23,622 nucleotides of DNA from Gnetum montanum (taxonomy: Eukaryota; Streptophyta; Gnetopsida; Gnetales; Gnetaceae). Position 1 is the stretch's first letter, and every line of letters begins with the position of its first letter. Both the position numbers and the translations under genes were made by a program. A model generated the notes under the pieces. It was not told the DNA's origin. It saw only the letters and a list, made by a program, of their open reading frames with translations, and made no database searches. Below, one piece after another: positions 10,923 to 21,123 of the stretch. The DNA lies in assembly GCA_015680685.1 (NCBI GenBank), contig MNCI01001931.1, forward strand, positions 64,976 through 88,597, read 5' to 3'.

Positions 10923-11567
10923 GCTACGCTATATAGCGTAGCAAGCTTCGAGAGACAGTTGTTCAAACAGTCAACCGTAAATTGTTGCAAGACAAGATGC
11001 TACGCTACGCAACGTAGCACAGCGTAGCGAGAGCAAGACAGGAAGGCTCAGCCTACTTAGTGATTTCAAATGCACTTAGTCAGCGCCTCTGACCTTCGAA
11101 AACCTTCGAAAACAGTTGCTTCGCTTAGCTCCAAGTTCTTCAGCAATGGCTCCTTCACTAGAAAACAACAAACTCAGCAAAAAAAAATAGGCCATGTTGG
11201 TTGCTACACCACACTACGCTACGTAGCGTAGCACAGTGTAGCAACTCTACTGGAATAACGAAAGGCATCTCAAAGGGCGAGATCAACAAGTACGCAAGTT
11301 TCGCAATGCAGAAAGCAAAGTTTGCAGATTGGTGACGTTTTCGCGACTAAGGCCAGCTTCCACACTATGCTACGCTACGTAGCGTAGCATAATGTAGCAA
11401 GAATGCAAAAAGCAGTCGGAGTGCTTCAAAGGTTTCTAGCACATGTAGCAAGATGCAACGCAAGTTTTTGCTTTAAATCGGAGGCTACGCTATGCTATGC
11501 GACATAGCGTAGCAAGACGCTACGCTACACCAACATGCTACGCTACAAAGCATAGCGTAGCGTAGCA
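10923..11567. repeat. cluster of six TACGCTA/TAGCGTA palindromes and hairpins
   Basis: Positions: 10923-10942, a perfect 20-nt palindrome; 10999-11028, 8-bp arms; 11201-11244, outer 9-bp arms around a perfect 18-nt palindrome at 11214-11231; 11367-11390, a perfect 24-nt palindrome; 11484-11513, perfect 11-bp arms with an 8-nt loop; 11536-11567, 10-bp arms. All share the arm GCTACGCT/AGCGTAGC but differ at their centres and in flanking DNA. They lie in the presumed U3 region, 200-850 bp upstream of the TATA box. Confidence 0.85.
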
Positions 11568-11636
11568 AGCAGTTACGCTACATCAATGCATTTCACCTGT
11601 TCGCACCATTGGCACACGTCTCCAAGTTTTGACAAC

Positions 11637-11680
11637 GTAATTACAGCATGGTAGGTTCGTAATTACAGCATGGCAAGCTC
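11637..11680 (+). repeat. 22-bp tandem pair upstream of the TATA box
   Basis: Two adjacent copies (11637-11658 and 11659-11680) share GTAATTACAGCATGG and end in TTC or CTC. They sit about 100-140 bp upstream of the TATA box, a place where LTR enhancers are often duplicated. Function is inferred only from position. Confidence 0.75.
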
Positions 11681-11775
11681 GTCCAACGGTCATGCACGTC
11701 CATGCAGCATAGACAAGTCAACACGGGCCCAGGACACATGGCGTCCAAACCGCATCTTTCGCTTGCCCTTGGCCC

Positions 11776-11783
11776 TATAAATA
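11776..11783 (+). promoter_or_regulatory. TATA box of the second LTR element
   Basis: TATAAATA lies in the context GGCCCTATAAATACCCC on the plus strand, about 1 kb before the gag start. It marks the likely U3/R boundary about 30 bp downstream. Confidence 0.65.
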
Positions 11784-12410
11784 CCCCAATGAGCGATGTT
11801 CAAAAGGTTGGTTGGTTGGCTGGTTGGTGAATCAGTTGTCTAGCAAGAAAAAAGTTAGCATTGTATTCCTAAGCATTGTAAACATCTTGTTTGACATTGT
11901 AAATAGTTGGCACTCTCGTTTGGCATTCTGCTCTGCTATTTCCTACCAGCCCTATAGCATTTTGCATTGTTGACTCTTGAGTCCACGTTCAAGCATACAA
12001 TTGTCTTGGTCTAAACGTCCCGTGCAACCAATTGTATCCACCTTAACAGAGTGAAGTCACATTCTTGAAGCGGTGCATTTTTCTAACTACATTTTACTTT
12101 GTTTTCTTGCTTATCATTGCATTTTACATCGTTTTCTGCTCCTTTTGTGTTTCAAGATTACTTTATGCTTTAAATCTCGTTTTCAAATTATTCGTTTGCA
12201 AAAGGTTATATTAACACCAACTAAGTCCCTGTCTAATCAACCAGACCATTCAGGGCGCCCCGTTTCCATTTTATTTAGCACGGCCCTCACACGGATCCGG
12301 CATTAAGATTGTCACGACTGACGACCTCTCAGTGTTTTCTAGCCGTCGACGTTTTCGGTTGCTATAGTTTTCTAGAACTAGAAGGAGGACTTTTGGTGCC
12401 CTCTCCATGT

Positions 12411-12740
12411 TTTACGGTAGTCTTGTAAGCATTTTGCACCCTGATACGCATTAGCGTAAACTTAATGCCCATTTGTGGCTACTTACACATCGTGCAGTGC
12501 AGATCGGTCGCTTCGACGGTTCTTCCGGAACCCTGCAGGACATAAAGCCTCCAATCGCCATTTCACTCGCTCGTTTTTACAGTAATCTTGCACGCGTTCT
12601 GTACCCTATCGCGCACTAGCGTAAACGTGACATCCTTTTGCGATTGTTTATGCATCGTGTGGTACAGATCGGTCGCTCCGACGATTCCTTTAGAATCCGG
12701 CAAGACATAAAGCCTCTTTGACTGCTTTTCGATTTCTTTG
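12411..12740. repeat. 165-bp tandem duplication in the element leader
   Basis: Unit 1 (12411-12575) and unit 2 (12576-12740) are diverged copies at an exact 165-bp offset. Both contain TTTAC(G/A)GTA(G/A)TCTTG, later TAGCGTAAAC, then CAGATCGGTCGCT(T/C)CGACG, and end with GACATAAAGCCTC. They lie directly upstream of the gag ATG at 12777. No long open frame crosses them, so they look like untranslated leader. Confidence 0.85.
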
Positions 12741-12776
12741 CTTTTCGCGTTTGCAAAACTGTTTAGCTTTGTAACA

Positions 12777-15640
12777 ATGACTTCTTCGAGCACCGTTGCT
12801 AACACCTTCAACATTGAGGTTCCCATCACGGTTCAAGGCATCACAGGTGCCGAACAACCGCTCAACCTGATGCTGAAAACACGTCGATCCCTCAGGATCC
12901 AAAACTAGGGACCTGAGAGCTTGGCCTAGCAACATGAGCTCTATAACTTCCTTTGTGCAAAGGTGTAGGCAAACCTGCCCTTGGATGTGCACGAACTCGA
13001 AGACAAATGTAGCTTTGAGTTGCTTACTGCGATGAGAAGGAATTTGTTCCCACTCCCAGCACTTCCATACCTTTGACACAGACGAATCAATGGCTTCTAA
13101 ACCAATTGATCCAGTTGGCTAGACTTAGGGAGCAATAGGACATGGCATCTAACCAAGAGGACGCCTTCCAAGATGAACAGGAGGAACTCGATTTCCAATC
13201 TAATGGAGGAGGTAAAACCAACCTTGTTATCATCCCTCCTACCTAGTCCTTTTGGACCAATCCGTTGTCTGTCGCCGCTCCCTTTGTGATTACGCCTATG
13301 CTTCCGCAACCAACAATCACACCTACAATGGGTAGCCATGTCATCTTTCTAGCGTATCAATGCCCTTATTCCCTTGTTTCATTTACAACCACTATTCCTC
13401 TGCAAACCATTCATCAGTCCATTCCTGTAGCGCATCACACGCCAATCATAGCTACCCTGCCGCATGTTCATACCGTACCTACTTCACAGTCGTATGCAAC
13501 TTCCGTTTCCATTCCCGCATTCACACTTGTCCCACCATTGGCGGCGGGCCCAGGCCCGTCCACATGGTGGACCCCATTCATTGCTCCCCTTGCTACGCTA
13601 CCATCGCAGATGTCTCACCACGTTCCCCACCAGAGCTACCAAACCCCACAGACGGCACAACCTGGCACGGGAATATGGTCTTTTCCACCTCACACACAAG
13701 CTGCCCATTTCGTGGCGCAACCGACGATTGCCGCTTCAACAACGCCACCTACCAGGTGGTGGACATCGCAGCCACCACCATTCATAGGGGCCACCCCAAC
13801 AGTACCACCAATGGGTCACGCTGCCACCCCCGCCATTCCACAGATGGGAGCTGCTTCGGTAGTTCCCCAACCATCTGCACCATCACAAGGTCTGGATCAA
13901 GCATTCCAACTTATCCAGATCCTTACTGAGGAAATAAAATGCCTTAAGGTTGTCAAGTCTGACACAGTACAAGTCATCGACTTTTACCAGGACGACCCCA
14001 CTAGCCATGCCATCCTCGCTCTCATGTTACCCCCAAGGATGTCCCTCCCTCACTTCACGACATACAATGGGGAGGGAGATCCCAACGCACATCTTGTTAC
14101 CTTTAGGTCTGAATCCCTTCTATTGCAGCAATGGCCACACACGATTATCTGTGTCTTTCTTATGTCGCTAGTCAGAAAGGCCTTGGACTGGTACCGTGCC
14201 CTACCATGCTTCTCTATATCAACCCTAGAGGAGCTCCTAACCTAGTTTGTGATGCGCTTCAAGTATAACTTGAAGGCGGAAACCACGCTGGATTAGTTGA
14301 TGAGTGTGAAGCAAGATCCTCTGGAACCAGTCCAGAAGTTCATCCAATGTTGGAGCGCAACCCTTAATAAAATCCGTGAGCCCATCACGGAGGCCCACTT
14401 GCTGGCCGTCTTTAAGGATGCAGTAAATGACTTCATCAAGTCTAAACTGTATTACCTTGCTCCTTGCACTTTTAGTCAAGCCTTCGCTCAAACTAAGAGC
14501 ATACAGGATGCAGCTGAGGCGAGCAAAGACCCGACCTATATTGCCTACAAAAACACCTTCACAAAGAAGGACAAGGGTAAGGCCCCAACAGCCACAGTGG
14601 TTGCTATAGTAACCGAGGCCAAGCCCAAATCTAATAACAATGGTAACAAGAATAACAAAAAATCGATCGCACCCCCAGCTAACCCCGTGCCCAAGCAGAG
14701 CAACACGCTGCAACCTCCCGTACCTACACCCGAGACATTTGCGTAACCCAAACCGAGCTTTGAGTGTAAAGATCGCTCAAAGTATACCCCACTACCTATC
14801 AAGCCTTCAGAACTCCTGAAGCAGCTACTAGCAGTGGGGCACATCCAACACAAGTAGATGTCAGAAGAGGGAATCATGAGACATCAACGTTACTACGAGC
14901 TCCTTAGGAACCCCTCCTTGGCCTTGCCCAATGAGCCCCCATTTCTTAAGGGTTTTAGGCTAGATAGGTTCTGTGACTACCACCAACAATGTGGTCACAA
15001 CAAGGATTACTGTCTAGCGTTGAAGGATGACATTCAAAGGATGATTGATCAGGGGAAACTGGTGTTGGACAAAAGCAACCAAGTACGCCCTGAGAATCAA
15101 TCTCTGCATGTCTACACTAACCCCCTCAACGCCAACAACGGCAGTTATGTTATCAACACCATTGGCATTAACAGTGATCCTAGGCCACCCCAGCAGTCGT
15201 TCATGGTCCGTGTGCCTCAGTGTAGTGCACCAGCACCACCAGCGGCTGGTCGAAGCTCGCAATAGCTGTTTGTTTTGAGAGTCCCTCCCCAGGCATCCAC
15301 CCCCATGCCACCTATTAGCAAAACCACGCCACCTCGCCCGTTAACACCGCTAGCTCCGTTTGTCATCAGGGGGCCGACTCCTTCTATAGCCCCTATCTCA
15401 CGCAAGATAGCTAAACAGCCTTCTCGTCCTAAAAAACGAGAAGTGTGTTTCACAGGTGAGACATCAAGGGGAAGTACCGCCCCAGGTGTTTCCAAGCCTA
15501 CATCTTCACCCCCTGCGTCTACGCCCTCATCACCAAAGAAGGACGTTGCTACAACTGCATAGTCTATGCCACCCCACCAAAAAGGGTCTGAACCCAGATT
15601 CGAAACCGCCCCTCCTTGGGAAATTCCTCTTCTGGGATGA
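12777..15640 (+). pseudogene. decayed Gag of a Tat-like Ty3/gypsy element
   Basis: It starts at ATG 12777-12779 (MTSSSTVANTFN...). A frameshift lies between about 13074 and 13112; from there one frame can be followed to 15640, broken only by stop codons. A Pro/Thr/His-rich low-complexity region spans 13265-13920. The capsid-like Gag domain follows (14039-14710, with LPHFTTYNGEGDPNAHL and ALDWYRALP). A zinc knuckle lies at 14972-15013 with C-x2-H-x4-H-x4-C spacing (CDYHQQCGHNKDYC), a form typical of Tat-type plant elements. After it comes a basic, Pro-rich tail. In-frame stops: TAG at 12906, 12927, 12966, 13136, 13244, 14243, 14294, 14855, 15263, 15560; TAA at 14744. A TGA at 15638 sits next to the next frameshift. 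Family placement is from motif recognition. The copy cannot make Gag. Confidence 0.75.
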
Positions 15641-15675
15641 ATAGAAGAGGAAAAGGGCGGTAAACAAGGGACGGC

Positions 15676-16597
15676 CAAGACCTCTTGGATGCCCTCACTC
15701 AGGTCAAGCAAGCTCTAAAATAAAAGAACACTACATTGAGCTTGTACGACCTAATCATGATGTCCGTCCCAATACCTCAAGGCTCTGATCCCCATGTTGA
15801 CGGTGATTCCAGTCAACAAAGACATGCCAGCAAAAGAGGAAGCAATTCATTCGGTCATGCTTCCCTCCATGCTTGCAGAGCCAGAACCGTCTCAACTAAC
15901 TTTCTGCGATGACTCCATTAGGGAAGATCCCGAGAGGGGCTAGGTGGCTACAACACCCCTATTCATCATAATTCGGGTTGGCCAACACCGGATCCGAAGG
16001 GTACACGTTGATGATGGGGCTACCACAAATATCATCCCCTTCCCTATTGTGGACAAGTTGGGCTTGGTCGACCAGATCAGACCCATAACGACGTCATGTT
16101 TGAGGTCATTCAATGGGGCGCAAGTCATGGTAAAGGGCACAGTCCACATAGGCTTCGTGGTAGAGGATCAGTTCCCCACGAACACAACATTCATTGTGGT
16201 CGAGGAGATGCCCGGGTTTAACCTAATCTTGGGGAGATTATGGTTAGCACAACTTAGGGTTGTCTCTTCACCCATTCATTAGGAAATCCACCTACCATAC
16301 GTAGGCAGGGAGGTGGTGATCCATGGTGATGAGGTAGTGGCACAAGCTATCAGTAACATAGACATGGAGTAGGGCTCCGAGGTCGTAACCTTTGAGAATG
16401 AAGTGCCTGTTTACGCACGTACTAACCATCCAGCGGGGGAATCGACTCAGCAAGCTGGTTTCCAAAACGAAAGCGCGTGGGCTGAGTTACCCTTCCAAGT
16501 AGGGGATAATGATGTAAACGAAGGCCCTGGCAAAACGCCTCGACCTTACGTTCTGCTCAACCCACGATGGGTCAAGAAGCAGCTACACATAGTGTAG
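15676..16597 (+). pseudogene. decayed retroviral-type aspartic protease, Tat-like
   Basis: This follows gag after a frameshift. The opening part (QDLLDALTQVKQALK, TAA at 15721) resembles the linker before the Tat protease, and another frameshift lies near 15775. The protease core is at 15944-16282: VHVDDGATTNIIP (16010-16021 encodes DDGA, the active-site Asp region, with Asp where many have Ser or Gly) and, 70 residues later, NLILGRLWL, the hydrophobic-hydrophobic-Gly motif. In-frame TAG codons lie at 15941, 16280, 16370 and 16595; the last may be a true end. Such proteases cut the Gag-Pol polyprotein inside the particle. No reverse transcriptase motif follows: the tandem repeat begins 130 bp later. 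Confidence 0.72.
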
Positions 16598-16728
16598 CAA
16601 CCCCACTGCTTCCTGCCTAGTTGCCATTCCTTGTACATTCACCACCTTTTTGCTTTGCACCCACGTTAGTTACAAATTAGCCGTTCTCCAAATTGTTAAC
16701 GTATCATCTCTTTGGCATGCCTTCCCAT

Positions 16729-16963
16729 GGCCCGAAATGGCCTAAAACTATGTTCCCCTAAGGCCCGAAATGGCCTAAAACTATGCTATGCCAAGGCCCG
16801 AAATGGCCTAAAACTAGTGATGGCCCGCAATGGCCTAAAACTAATAGGGGCCCAAAATGGCCTAAAACTATGCTATGCTATGGCCCGAAATGACCTAAAA
16901 CTATGCTACGCCAAGGCGTGAAACGACCTAAAACTAGCAGGGGCCCGAAATAGCCTAAAACTA
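16729..16963 (+). repeat. eight-copy 22-bp tandem repeat with a 120-bp higher-order period
   Basis: Copies start at 16729, 16762, 16795, 16822, 16849, 16882, 16915 and 16942, so the steps are 33, 33, 27, 27, 33, 33, 27. Units n and n+4 are always exactly 120 bp apart. The core is GGCCCGAAATGG followed by CCTAAAACTA; spacers are 11 or 5 bp. Both GGCC boxes in each unit can pair with each other. The plus-strand frame of the protease runs through as ARNGLKL heptapeptides, since all steps are multiples of three. Two stop codons separate it from the protease, so coding is unproven. Confidence 0.9.
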
Positions 16964-17138
16964 AAACATAAAAGCATGAAGATTTTGCATAAAACTTAGC
17001 ACGTAGACAATGCATAAGTTAGCATAGAATCGATTTCTTTTCCGAAATTCTCCCCTTTATTCGAAACTTTTGTCCTTTAGACAATGTTTGCAAAAATTTT
17101 ACAAAAATTCAAAAATTTTTTAAAAAAATCCCATGTTA

Positions 17139-19219
17139 TCATGGGTTGCCTCTGCCCGCATCATCTTCGCCATTTGCTTCTACATCACCCCCTTCTGCAT
17201 CGCCTTCCCCTGCATTGTCCTCTGCTACCCCTTCATTCCTACCCTTTACGGGCCCTGTGCCCTCATATGGAACCTGCATCGTAGAAACGAAGTAATCAGC
17301 TAGGGCAACATACGTAAACTACAACAAAGCACAAGCATTAACACAGTAGAAAGAGATCGACCTGAGATGGACCTACGTCCGTCTCGAAGGGTATTTGGTC
17401 TAAATTGAGCCTGAGGCGACGCCAGACCTCCTCTACCGTGATATCCACCCAACGCCTATTGCTTGGTTCAGCGTCTGCAGCAGCTTTCTCCTTTTCGGCG
17501 GTCGTCCATCTCGGTGGTCCCGGAGAAAAGAAGGCGGTTGCAATCTCTCCTGTGGGAAGGTCCACTTCCCGTTCAGGAGATTCCGTAACCTTTACTTGCT
17601 CTTTGAACTTGTCATAGGCCGTAGAAACGCCAATGGCATTTACGAATGCCTTATAGGTAAACGCTCCACAGTAGCGTCCTTGTATAGTTTACGATAGGTG
17701 GCACGTTCCAATTTATACATGTGTTTGTGGTTTTTCTGGGACTGCCCGCATTCGTAAACCCTGGCGCTGAAATCTTTCCAATCCTGACTCTTCTGGGCCA
17801 ACAAGTCCATTTGCATTAGTTGTTCTATTATTTCGCAGGTGGCTTCATTGTTCTGACGCACAACTATCCAAAATCTGGCATAATCTATCACAACCGTGCG
17901 CTAGTCCTCGTTATTAGTATCATGGGCTATGAAGAATTCGTTCCTCCATTTGAGGTCTTCCACCTCGGCGTTCAGGTTGGCCTTCTCCTTTTCAACCTTC
18001 TAGACCCGTTTCCACAGGTTCTTGTTGATGCGCTTATACTCCCACAAGGAGCGTGCCGAGTGCAAAGCGCATTTGCAAGCCTCGTCGTATGCGCGACGAG
18101 ACACCTCGATCACTTCGGGCAGGAATGTAGGCACGACACCGACTTTCAAAGGCCATGTCAGGTCCCATTTGAGCCAAGAGGCTGTCACAACATAAAGAGC
18201 ATATCAGTCACATTAGCATAGCAAGGTTAACGAATTCAAGAAACTTTAGCATAGCAACATGAAAACACCTAGCACTGCCACTTACCCACTTTAGGGTCGA
18301 TCTGCTAAAGACGGCCGATCATGTCGTCGACGATCCCCTGCATAAACGTAAACTTATCAGCGATCTCGGCCCATGTTTCCACACGAATCAGGGGGGGTCC
18401 TGCAATATGAACAGTGGTGTTTGTCATACAACTAAGCGTGTCAACAATGACCGAAATGGACTATGACAAAGCGGATATGTCGTTAAACTCACCAACATCT
18501 AATTGCAATTCCCCTCCCTTATGATTCAGAGTGATGGAAGCATCCTTGGTAGAAGTCCCTTCCAGGTCGATGCAGGCTTCTCCTTTATTTACTGGCGCTT
18601 TTCCTTTTGAGGCACCAGCATCCTCTTTATTCACGGGAGACTCCTCTTCGTCTCCAAAAATGTCCCCCTCGTTAGTAGGAGGATTTTGCCTAATATCAAG
18701 AGTCCCTGCCTTAGCGGCAAGAGCTCCTTCCCTCTTGATCGAGGCCCTTTCTTCCGAGACTAGGGCCTTCGTGTCTTTATTCGTCACCCCCGTCTTAGGG
18801 GCCGACACCTCTTCGTTGTCGTCTTCTTCTTCCTCTTCTTCCTCTGGCAGCCAAGAAACATGTTTGCATTAGCTCAAAACAGGTTAGCTTAAAGTAGGTG
18901 CTACGCTATGCTACGCTGTCTAGTGTAGCACAACATAGTAGGCATTAACAAAGTAGGCGAAGAAATAAACATGAACAAAAGCGTTTACCAATGGGGGGTT
19001 GCGTCCTTTGTAGTTTAAACCGCAGTCTCCGCCCCTCCTCTTCTTCCGTGCGAAGGGTTTCCTCAACTGAGGCAAGCCTCTTTCGCTGCAACTTGGTGGT
19101 CACTGTTTCGGCAATGAAACGTTTCCCCTGTGATACGCTATCAACGACAGCAAGGGACGCCTCTCCTATGTTAACTTGGCCACGAAAGTTGCGGGCCACA
19201 CGAAAGTTGCGGCCCAACC
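17139..19219 (-). pseudogene. spliced antisense gene of the element (extra ORF), decayed, 5' end not found
   Basis: Read right to left, five exons fit canonical GT-AG introns with agreeing phases: 19219-18989, 18843-18493, 18399-18286, 18181-17362, 17273-17139 (stop TGA at 17141-17139). Exon 1 is basic and Arg/Glu-rich. Exon 2 is acidic, starting with a Glu/Asp run. Exon 4 is long and charged with coiled-coil character (KVEKEKANLNAEVEDLKWRN). Exon 5 is acidic and Gly-rich, ending DDAGRGNP. Breaks are TAG at 18305-18307, 18000-18002 and 17901-17903, and a frameshift near 17655. Plant Tat and Athila elements are known to carry antisense extra ORFs between integrase and the 3' LTR, and the position fits. 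I do not recognise a domain. A pyrimidine-rich tract ending in AG at 19221-19220 suggests a further upstream exon. Confidence 0.6.
18899..18930. repeat. TACGCTA hairpin within an intron of the antisense gene
   Basis: TGCTACGCT occurs at 18899-18907 and again at 18909-18917, and pairs with AGTGTAGCA (18922-18930) with one mismatch. The arm is the same as in the LTR palindrome cluster 7.3 kb upstream. It lies between the exons ending at 18989 and starting at 18843. Confidence 0.7.
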
Positions 19220-19272
19220 CTTATTAATAAGAGTTGATAAGATAAGATAAGAGAAGATCAGATCAGATAATC
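19183..19272. repeat. 18-bp tandem pair and GATAAGA/GATCAGA simple repeat at the edge of the antisense gene
   Basis: CGAAAGTTGCGGGCCACA (19183-19200) is followed directly by CGAAAGTTGCGGCCCAAC (19201-19218); in the antisense frame this duplicates RNFR. Next to it, 19228-19272 is an AGATA-type simple repeat, which on the minus strand is a pyrimidine-rich tract ending at a possible splice acceptor. Confidence 0.65.
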
Positions 19273-21120
19273 AATATCCTTCCTATGAGACACTACAGTA
19301 TAACTACACAGGGGAATCCTTGGGAGTCAAGTGAAACCAAAGTCATAATTATCACCTACATCGACCTCCCGCGAAACTCCACTCTTCCACGAAGGTGAAA
19401 CCCAAACTTGGACCATTTGGTTCGCATAATAGATTTCTTTTGTCAGTAACAAATGCAAACATAGCAGTCTCTTTAAGCGTTTACAACACAGACACTTATA
19501 CACTATGACACAAGGTACATCTCCCTTTAGTTTGGATGAAGTTGACGCTACACAATCACAAACCAAGACTCACTTCCACTTTTCACAAGGGAGATCACAC
19601 ACAGATGACAAGTTGGCAAAGCAATATAGGATGTTCGGGACTACCCTGCACACAGGATATTGCAGGATTTGGCACATAACTAGGCGGAGGCTGGAAAACC
19701 ACACTCTAATTGGCAAATATACTTTGGCTATTATCAAGACAAACAAAATACTTGAACAGTGACATAATGCTAATATCAGCATCCTTATGACAATTCTTAG
19801 ACCTAGACCAGTAGGAACTTCTACCTAGAACTTCAAATAGTTGGGCCGATCCAAAGGTGGGAAAGCCAAACAATGAACCCAACCTATTGGGGTTTTCTTT
19901 CAAGAGACTACACCTTGCAGTTTTTTATATACGCCATTAACGAGAGGTAAGGTTCCCCTATAACGCTTAGGGCAGTACTGCGCTTAGAGTCACACGCACA
20001 TATTTCACCACAATACACATGCGAAGGGTACTATAAAGGCACGCATTATCTAACAAGATGCTTGTTCACTGGTATTCTTGACAGCTACGCAATCCTACGG
20101 AGTAGAACCAACCACTAGGGTTCATGGGAGGTAGACAAGTTCAATGAAGCCACCTATTCTTGAAGGTCACCCTTCGGACAATAGGGTTCTTGGGATAGGC
20201 TATTTGACAGATAGGTAGGTTCAACACACATAAAGCCAAGACCAGAGACATCGATGCTCGCGGGAAAGCTTTTGCAGTTCCATGTCGTGTGGTTGTCCCC
20301 GCTTGAATGGTCATGTAGAATCGGACTTATTAGTTAGGAGTTCGGGCCTACAGAGAAGCGAATTACGGGAATGAGCGCACGCCACACATGGGTAAGCGAA
20401 TTCAGATCATGTGCGCACAGTGGGAACGACCAAGGTCACATAAGGCGGCGTGTAGGAACCATCACGTTGTGTGTGAAACGCACACAGCAGGAACTCACTC
20501 ACTTTGTTCGTTCGGGGGAACAACTTTGATAACATATATAACAATCAGCGTTTCCATTCAACGCTAGTTGAAAACTTTTTTCACGTATATATACAAAACC
20601 AAAACCCAAATACTCGGCTCAAAACTCAAGGAATCCAAGTCTGCCTGTTTCTTGCACCTAGTAGGTTCGCCTAGGTCATTGCTTAAACTGGCGTTGGAAA
20701 CGACAGAGTTTTTATCTGCACTCATCTCGAGTGTAGGCATAGGCATGTGAAAATGATCAAGATCTCACGTGTTTCTGGTTACCTCACTAACTTCGTGAGT
20801 TCGTTCCCATTGTGCGCCTCGTGCACTCCTAACCTCTTGGTTGCTCATTCTTTTCATTAGCCTTCATAGCAATAATAGATGTCAGCATAGAGTAGGCTGT
20901 AGGTTTCACTATGTAAGTGAGCAACACCTCTACAACAAATATTTGCTTCTATATTATTTGCAACTCAAACTTGATGTTTCCTACGGATTCATTAAAGTGT
21001 TCTAACAAGAGACGTTTAAGAAGAGAGATACATTTTGGTTGATGATGCTGGCCTGGCATACATAGTTCCTACGGGGTACTCTATGTTCAATGTAATAATC
21101 GTGATATTCAAGTCCGAAAA
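19273..21120. other. unassigned spacer
   Basis: I see no supportable gene. Open frames up to 85 codons have no recognisable domain and no splice-compatible neighbours. A hairpin TGTGTG-AAACG-CACACA lies at about 20469-20485. The motif CCTACGG occurs at 20094, 20980 and 21068, linking this stretch to the repeats further right. It is probably retroelement-derived or degenerate repeat DNA, but I cannot classify it. Confidence 0.3.
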
Positions 21121-21123
21121 AAG

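Larger units (their letters stand above)
10524..12300 (+). repeat. probable 5' LTR (and leader start) of the second Ty3/gypsy element
   Basis: TGTAATGTCCCAC at 10524 is a typical start for plant Ty3/gypsy LTRs. A TATA box follows at 11776-11783, and the decayed gag begins at 12777. U3 would be about 1250 bp, rich in TACGCTA palindromes (10923-11567), with a 22-bp tandem pair at 11637-11680 just upstream of the TATA box. After the TATA box the sequence is T-rich with TTGTAAA motifs, as in LTR polyadenylation regions. I could not find a clear primer-binding site, so the right end given is approximate. No second LTR copy is seen in the window, so the left boundary rests on the TG start alone. 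Confidence 0.4.

Noticed and set aside
12250-12275. A GGGCGCC string as primer-binding site of the second element
   Set aside because: It lacks the leading TGG, and I could not match the following bases to a plant tRNA end.
12906-16597. Reassigned genetic code (TAG as Gln)
   Set aside because: The starch gene in the same window uses normal stops, frameshifts accompany the TAGs, and methylation-driven decay explains the bias.
16729-16963. CRISPR array
   Set aside because: Spacers are 5 or 11 bp and recur, the genome is a plant's, and the unit lies in a retroelement.
1-19219. Left and right retroelement pieces as two ends of one element around the starch gene
   Set aside because: They are in opposite orientation, both are 5' ends, and their LTR and gag sequences do not match.
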